Source: Trichopria drosophilae (Eukaryota; Arthropoda; Insecta; Hymenoptera; Diapriidae). Taken from it: a stretch of 64,000 nt of DNA. The notes beneath the pieces are model-generated. The model was not told the DNA's origin. It ran no database searches and was given only the letters and a program-made list of their open reading frames with translations. Below, piece by piece: positions 46,501-55,500 of the stretch. Location of the stretch: assembly GCA_030407085.1 (NCBI GenBank), contig CM059586.1, forward strand, positions 33,095,501-33,159,500, written 5' to 3'. The position numbers and the translations under genes were made by a program. Every line of letters starts with the position of its first letter. Positions within the stretch are counted from its first letter, which is position 1.

Positions 46501-49500
46501 ATAGTTTACGAAAATAACGTAGAAGAAAATGAATTCCAGTAATCTCTTTGTCTAATTTCAATGAAAAAATTAAAGATTATAGTTTTCCAAGAGATATCAC
46601 CTTATGTTGAAAAACAGAAGCTAATTTTAAAATACTGGAGCATTTATTATGGATGCAACAATATAATTTTAACTGAGAATGATCACAAAATTCTGCCACG
46701 CTTATTATTAATCTACTGATATTTTTTGTACATTTTGTAGTTTAAATACTCCATTTCTAGAATTGGGATATGACATTTGTAGGTGGCAGATTTTCGAACT
46801 AAATAAAGCTTGCATATTTGGAGAATGGTCATTAGACCATAGGCCAATATGGCGGTTGTAAGCGTGCGAATTTGTCGACAACAGCGCCGAATACTAGAAT
46901 CCGAATGGTAACAATATGTTTTAATTTTTTTGCGATAAGACCTTAAGTAGCTCATCATCTTAATATTTATTTGGCATATTCCCAGATAGCAACTCAGCAA
47001 ATTGTAGACTTAGTCTGAAATCTATAAATTGTTGACAACAGAGAGGCAAATTGCTGACCTGCTATCGGTGTTGTTATGAAATATCATGTAACGAAATTAT
47101 ATTACCATTTGCACGATAAACCTTTTCACCCATTATCGAATCCATTGATTGTAGATCTTTATTGTCCCTTTCGTGTACGCCCATCTTTTTATTCGTTACA
47201 GGAACTTGCGATTCTCCTATGGTACGAGTTTAAAGGACATTTTATTAATGTGCGCCTAATTATATATAAAAATGGTTACTATAAATTAATGCTTAGTTGA
47301 CAAACCTGTTCGATTACGTTCCCGACGAAGATCATCGCAAGATAAATGATAAGATTTTTTAACGATAGCGTCTCCCTGTCCCACGGAACTAACTTCCCTT
47401 CGAATGTGCTCGGAAAGTCTTCGTATTCGGGATTTGGACCTATGTAACAAATATTTAGTACTTCAAACTACCTTTTGAATGCCTTTGTCGCTCTTACGTA
47501 CATTTAATGAAACAAGTATACACCCAAGAGCATCGATTCGTACCTTTCGACTCTTATGTTGTCTTCGTTTTCCCCTATACATCTTCATCTAAAAGATAAA
47601 GACAACAAAGGATCGAAACGGAAACAATCGATGCTTTTGGGTGTACAATTCAAATGATTATCTCGTACATTTTTTATGTATGAGATCTGGGTTTGGGAGT
47701 CATAAACAATTTAAGGGGATTCAAAATATATACTTTTCGATTAGAGATTATTTTTATTTCATGAATATCTTAAAAATTGTAACTATTAAGCGGAGTTCTT
47801 GTAATCAATGTTATTGTTTATGTTTTCTCAGATAAAATATAAACATTTAAAACAGATGTTAGTCGGATCTTAGTTAGGAAACTGTAGGAAATAACTATCA
47901 TCAATGGTGACTTACATCGTTTTGTGCTTGCGATGCTTTTCATCCATCATAGCATACAGTTTACTCCGATATTCCTCCACAGAAAGTTGAATGTCGTCCC
48001 GTAAAAGAGGAATAACATTCGATCCTCTTTCTGGCTCATTACCTCGAATGTGAAAGCTAAATAAAATTCATACGTATGTATATATTCAGTAGTGTAAAAT
48101 TGTTAAGGCGCAATAAAACACCTAACATTATTTTTTAAACATTTTAAACGCGCTTACTGTGCAACATATGGATGTTCCAACGCTTCAACTGCTGTTAGTC
48201 TACGATTCGGATTAAAAACGATTAATTTATTGACAAGGTCAAGTGCTTTGTCTGTGACGCCAGGTAGTAGTTCCTTCAATAATTTTCGTGGACCTGCAGG
48301 CGTCTTTTCTATTAAATTAGACCCGTAGCCAGCACTTACTGATATCAAATCTAAAAATCATATTAAATATCCGCATCTGTTAAATATGCTTTCAATAAAT
48401 GCAGCTTCACGCGGTATATAGCGAACATTTCTGTAAAATTATCATAGCACATATTCTCCTGCAGACGATACTCTATAGTCAAGTTGTACTTTTATTTTTA
48501 AGTCTTAAATTAACTTATAATCGTCGGATAAATTATGATAAGAATTTATGATAAGAAATAGATGTACTGTTGGGACAGATTGACTAAAGGAAGTCCCCGA
48601 CTTATGTTGAATCTGATCTTTGTGAATTACCAGCTAACAAGTAGCATAAACAAGAATATATACCTTCTTCTGTAGGTGGAGGTAGCGTAGCCATAATCCT
48701 TTCGACCTGATTGATAGTAGACGACCCCGGAAAAAGTGGTCTACCGTGAAGCATCTCCCCAAGAATACACCCCAGCGACCACATGTCAATCCCTTTCGTA
48801 TACCTGTAAATGAAACTTCATATATTAAAGAATTTCAGGCTATTGATTTTTTGGGAAGGGAACACTCCTCATCCTTCATTACTTTCCGAAATCGCGACCA
48901 CTGACTATCATCACCTTTTTGAGGCGATCAGAATTTCTGGTGCCCTGTACCACCGAGTAGCAACATAATCCGTTAATGTGGGATCGCTGCCAGATTCTCC
49001 ATCTCCTTCACCAATTTGAGTAACAGAACGTGCTAATCCGAAATCAGCAATTTTGCAATGGCACTGGGCGTTTAGTAAAATATTGGATGGCTAAAAGAAG
49101 ACATTGAATATCATTAAGTTAGATGAGAACTTTTGTACAGCCAATGATGTAACAAAACTGTCATAAATGACAACCCATTAAGACCAGAACGGACACATTT
49201 TGAGCATCAGTTTAAACGTCGATAATTTGCATATCAAAGTATTTGGAAAAATTTTTATTCCCACTATTTTTGACGTAAAATTGTATGCTCTTTCAGAATC
49301 GTTTAATAAAATTTCGATAAAATGAAAAGCAACAAAGTTATACACGTTTTTTTTTGTAAAAAACATGGTTTACAAAAATTTATTTTTCATTCTAACATCA
49401 CTTTCACCTGGAAATTGCATTGAGAAACATGTCTAAGGTGAAAATATCGCGTCCATGGACCGTTAGAATTAAAACGTACTGTGTTCTAATTTGAATTTCA

Positions 49501-52500
49501 AGATGGCGACTTCCACTTTGGCGCCTAGAAGCTCAAAAATCTTTTTAAAACTTAACAAATTTGTTTCTTGAAAACTATAGACTTTAGAGAAAATCTGCTA
49601 AGAATAAAAATGTCTTAGAATTGGTTAAGGAACTTTCTCAAATTTTTTCAGATTTTTTAAATGACTTTTTTACAAATTTCGATTTCTTGAATTCTAAGAC
49701 ATTGTTCTTAGCAATTTTTTTTTTAAGTCTATAGTTTTCAAGAAAAAAATGTATTAAGTTTTAAACAGATTTTTGAGCTTCTAGGCTCCATTTTGGAAGT
49801 CGCCATCTTGAAATTCAAATTAGAACACAGTACGTTTTAATCCCAAGGGTCCATGGACGCGATATTTTTACCTTAGACAGGTGAAAGTGATGTTAGAATG
49901 AAAAATAAATTTTTAAAAACCATGTTTTTTTAAATAAAAAACGTGTATAACTTTTTTGCTTTTCATTTTATCGAAATTTTATTGAAAGATTTTGAAAGAG
50001 TATACAATTTTACGTCAGAATTAGTGGGAGTAAAATTTTTCCAAATGCTTTTATATGCAAATTATCGACGTTTAAACTGATGCTCAAAAGTTTTTCGTTT
50101 AGGCCTTAATGGGTTAAATTTATGGTAGACAAAAATGTGCTTACCTTTAAATCTCTGTGAATCACATTTCCAGAATGAATATATTTAATGGCCTTAAATA
50201 GCTGGTACATAATGAACACTTTGTGAATGTCTTGCAAAATAGTACCCCTTTTGATGACATTGTGAAGATCGGTTTCTGAAAATAAATAATGTTGTAATAA
50301 ATTCTACTTTATGCAGGATTCTTATAAATAATAATTAATAAAATAGAATGTTATTCTTATTGTTGGATTTATCACTGGTCCCTCTTCGGAAGATATGTGA
50401 CTTATAATGTTAACATTTCTGGAGGCTTAGTTCGTATTCGGTGACTCTTCATATTAATTTCTAAGTGATGGGGAGCAATTTTTCAATTAAAAATTTAGTA
50501 ACACATTTTTGTATACTGAATTTAAATCTAGACTGTTTTCTATTTTATCAAGTGTTCGTTTTTGTAATTTGATATGTAGCATTTCTGAAATTCTACGGTG
50601 CGGGTATTAGCTTCTTTTTCATTTGTTCTTGTTTTTAGATTACTTTCAGTCACCTACATTTTATTTAACCTATATTTACCTCCTTGCAACAACAGATGTT
50701 AAATTACGTGTTAGAGATGGAATTGTTGTAATATTTTAACGTCTTAATTTACGTTTTAAAAGCTGGTAAAGCCATGTATGAGATGTTTACATAGAAAATA
50801 TTGATTTCTTAATTATTCTTAGTTAATCATTTTTATATTTTGAGTTTGTTACTGTTTTTTAATTGTTGGTCGACATTTTAAAAAGTCGGCCAAATTCCAA
50901 ATTCTCGATAATTACTAATTTTTAGAAAGAGTATGGTGCGAATTATAATTTAAGAATGTACCAGAATAGGTTGGTTTGCAATTCCAATTAAACACTAGAA
51001 TTCTCATAATTTATAATTATATTAATAATTTCAGAAACTGTAATCTAATATAAATTTCTGTTTCGTACAAATATGTTAACATTGGCTGATAATTGTTAAT
51101 CACTCTTATTTCTCCAGTAATATATCATCCGCATGTCGAAAGTAAAGAATTATTCGAAATGATAATTGTTTTAAAAATCGGTTTCAAGAACGTCCATAAA
51201 CAACGTTTTATATTTTCAAGTTAAATAGAAATGGTAAGATCGATTTTTCAGCGGTTGAAGCGTGTAGTTTCGATGAATATTAATCGAGATGATCATAGCC
51301 TACGTGCATTGTAAATAAATTGCACAACATTAATCGAGGGCCTGCGTGGAAAACCGGCCTAACTCGACTTAGATGCTTTTTCGAGAAATGAGTTAAATTG
51401 CAAGAGCTTGTTATGATGCTATTAATGTATTCATTAGACAGTAATGAAGAATCTTTTTATCACTAAAACAACAACCGTTTATGAAACAGCGGCCTAACTC
51501 GACTTAGTTAGGCTGTTTTTAAGAAAATCGAAATAATCGAATTATTATTATTATTGCACGAAAAAAACAAGTTAGTTAAGAGAACCAACTACAAATTATT
51601 TGGTAGAACCAACGTAATGAATTTTACTTGGTTCCATCTACTATCTGAAGTTAGTTAGAAGAAATACAAATAATTGTCCGCGTAATAAACTCAGTTTGTT
51701 GGCCTGATTGTAAATGAAACTAGATGGTTTTTACTTATATGCCATAATATTATGGTTTGGCTGATCAATAATACACCCAACCAATTAAGTAGTTCGCTTA
51801 ACCAATTGGAAGTAGTCTTTCTAAGCAATTTCTTGTCTGGATCTCAGCCCACTGAGACAGTTGTTTAGGACAACAAATTTATTGGTTATCCCAACCAATT
51901 GGTTGGTTTCGTATATTACTATAAGAAATATTAATATTAACAATGTTATAATGGGAGTTGAAACCGCAAATTTTGTTTTGAGCTCCGGTATTTGTAAATA
52001 TTTCGTAAATTCTCAATACATTTGTCATTATAGATGCTACTATTGATCTGCATGTATGATGCTGCATATATTCCTTAAATATTCATAAAAAGTACCTAAT
52101 TTTGCTCAATATTCATAAAAAAACGAAACTGATTTTCAGAATAACTCCATATTTTTCACTTGCGATAAAATTTATATTATTATACAGATGCGAAAAATGT
52201 ATACGTGCAATGTCGTAGATGTCCTTCCTTTATGTTCATATTGAATATTTATAAATCCTATAAACAGTTACACGATTTTTTTAATTTTCTCGAAATTTAC
52301 TTTTTCGACTTAGGCCATTTTTCCACGCAGCCCCTCAATTGAAAGGGAACCAAATTATAGGGTGCAGTCATCTATTATAGTAGGTGACAAAATAGAGCAC
52401 AATAACGTTTAGGTGTGACTCATACAAATTGGCATAAAACGAATTCCTAATGGAATGTCTTCCACAAAATATTGCACATTTAATTTCCTAAAAAAAAAGG

Positions 52501-55500
52501 CGTAATCTATTTCCAGAATGAGCCACAGAGCAGTTGCTGATTTTACTTTTATATGCCCAGTTATTTATATTCAATCTCTTTTGTTGTTTTTTTTAAATAT
52601 TTCATTATACTTTTAAACTTACATTTATTGACATTAAATCAGTCAATTATTATAAGGTAAATTAGTTGCATGCCTTACAAATACAAAACAATGTTAAAAA
52701 ATATTTTGTGATACACGTGTCCGTAAAGTAGACACTTAAAATTAAACGTGAAATTTTACGACCTCGGTCCGTAAAATTGAACTTTACGGCCTAGGACTGA
52801 AAAATACTATTAATTATATATCCTTTATTCTTTATCTGACTGAATTATTATCTTTGGATGAGATGGGATTCTCACGGTTAGTACTATTATTTTCCATAGA
52901 ACGATAAAAGAGTATAACGTATACTATAATTTGCGTCATGTGTACGGTCTCGTAGTAAAGCCTTTATAAAGTGGATATTGCTCGCTTGAAGTGGTTGTTG
53001 ATAACAATTTTCATAAACAAAAGAGCCGATCTCTCTCGTCAATGCTTTTGAATGTATGCCAAAGAAATGTCAACTTTTTGCTATTCTGCATCCATCATAT
53101 TGAATTACTCAAAGGTAATCATTCCAGACATTTATACGTCCAAATAGTCCAGGGATCGAAAAGGACATCGTAAAGGGGGTTAATTATCGAAAGAAAAGAA
53201 AGTTTTGTAAACAAATTTTTAGTTTTCCAGTATTTTTCAATGTTAAACGGTTATATTAAATAGCGACGCATCGAAAGTAATCTACTGTAGACAGATTTGA
53301 AAAGATTATACCGAAAACAGAAGAATACTCATGGTCGATAAATTATTTCAACAATTCACGTAAAAATTATGCCTTTTAATATATAGTCAAATTCGTGGTT
53401 GTTTTAACGAAATGGGTTAAAGTGCGCAGATGTTATGCACGGTTGTTTGATTTGCTATCATTTTTATACTGATTAAGAATAGTATTTTAATTAATATTAA
53501 ATAATAGTATTGGTATTAACGGTTCTTAAACAAGTTGTGACAATTTCTTTCGAAGAAAGATAACACAATAACTTTACGTTTCGGCCAATAATGAGGGCCC
53601 TCTAAGGAAAATTTATTATCTCGAAAATGTTATGTAATGAGCCTTTGAAAAATTGGAAAAAGTCTAGATGTGTAAGTGTTTTAGCGGAATAAACTTATTA
53701 TGAGAATTCTTGTTAGAATTATATATAGATCTATGCATTATTCAATTCCATACGCCATATATCTTAAATTCAGTTGAATTTAACTATATGCCATGTTACT
53801 GACATAGTGTTAAGTATATCCAGCTCTTCACATTAGTCACTAATTAAAAAATTAAAAATAAAAGAAAACTACATTTAGTCAGTTAATTTTACATTTTCCA
53901 ATTCTTCATAGCAGTAGACGTGTCGATGACTGTGACTACGTTAAGATATATGGCGTATGGAATTGACATAATGCATAGATCTATATATAATTCTAACAAG
54001 AATTCTCATAATAAGTTTTTTCCGTTCAAACACTTACACATCTAGACTTTTTCCAATTTTCAAATGCTCATTACATAACATTTTCGAAATAATAAATTTT
54101 CTGAAGAGGGTCCTAATTATTGACCGAAACGTAAAATTATTGTGTTATCTTTCTTCGAAAGAAATTGTCACAATTTGTTTAAGAACCGCTTATACCAATA
54201 CTATTATTTAATATTAATTTTAAATGAAACGGTTAAGAAAATTAAGCACGTTTTATTAAACGTTACATATCAATTTTAGTATTTTAATTAACCCAATAAC
54301 ATCCATAGAATGCAAGTTTGGATCGTCGCCATATGGCTAGCACGAGGAAAATATAATTGGGCATCAGTGTATCTTATGTTTTTGAGGGTTCTCTTTCTAA
54401 TGGTGGTCGTTCGAATTTTCCAAAATGACTTTTAATCAAGGAAAAGTCTACAAATAACAAAAAAAAAAGGTTTAAAAATAACTTTTCATTCCCTTACCAC
54501 TTTTTCATATATCTTAAATCTATATAAATCGCGTCCTCGGTGTCTGAACTGGAAATAAATATTGTATGCAAACTTACAAAATTGTCTGTTAAAATAATAT
54601 GACGACTACTATGACAAATTTCTTCTTAAATTTAAACCATTTTTTTTAAGTGTAAACTTTAGAGAAAAACTCCCATAACTTAGAATTCGTCAAACAATAC
54701 GCTCAAAATTATTTAGAATATTTCTGTTTCTAAAATGTGGAAAATCGAAACTGAAACATTTGGGAGTATTCTTTAACCAATGTTAGGACACTTTAGTTAT
54801 AAGAAGTATTCTTTAACCAATGTTAGGACACTTTAGTTATAAGAAATTTTTTTCTAACGTCTATAGTTTTCATGAAAAAGGATTAATAATCAACAAACCA
54901 CATTAATTTTTATGTGTAAAATTCCTTAGAATAAAAATGTCTTAAAATTGGTTAAAGAATACTCCCAAATTGTTTTAATGACTTATTTCAAAATTTCGAT
55001 TTTCTGAATTTCTCCAAAAGCAAAAATCGTATCAAAACATTCTGAAATAAAATTGAGTTTATTCTTTGACCAATTCTAAGACACAATTGTTCTATGACGA
55101 TTTTCGCTAAAGTTTACAATTTTTAAGAAAAACAATTGCTAAGTTTGAAACAAAAAATTCATTGCGCTCACAATTTTGTTTTAACAGACAACTTTTTAAG
55201 TTTGCTTGTTGTATTTACTTTAAGTTCAGACATCAAGGACGCGATTTAGCCATCATTAGAAAAATGGTAAGGGATCGAAAAACTGTTTTTAAAAAATGAT
55301 TCAATGAGAACTTCGACTAATTTTCGACTTTTTCACGATTAAAATTAATTTCGAAAAGGGCTAACCACCGCCATTACAAAGAGCACCCTCAAAAACATAA
55401 GATACAACGATTCCCAAATATTTTTTCGTCGTGGCCAACATATGGCGACGCACATAAGGACGAATAATCAAATTAAGGCGCCAAAAGTCGAAAAAATTAT

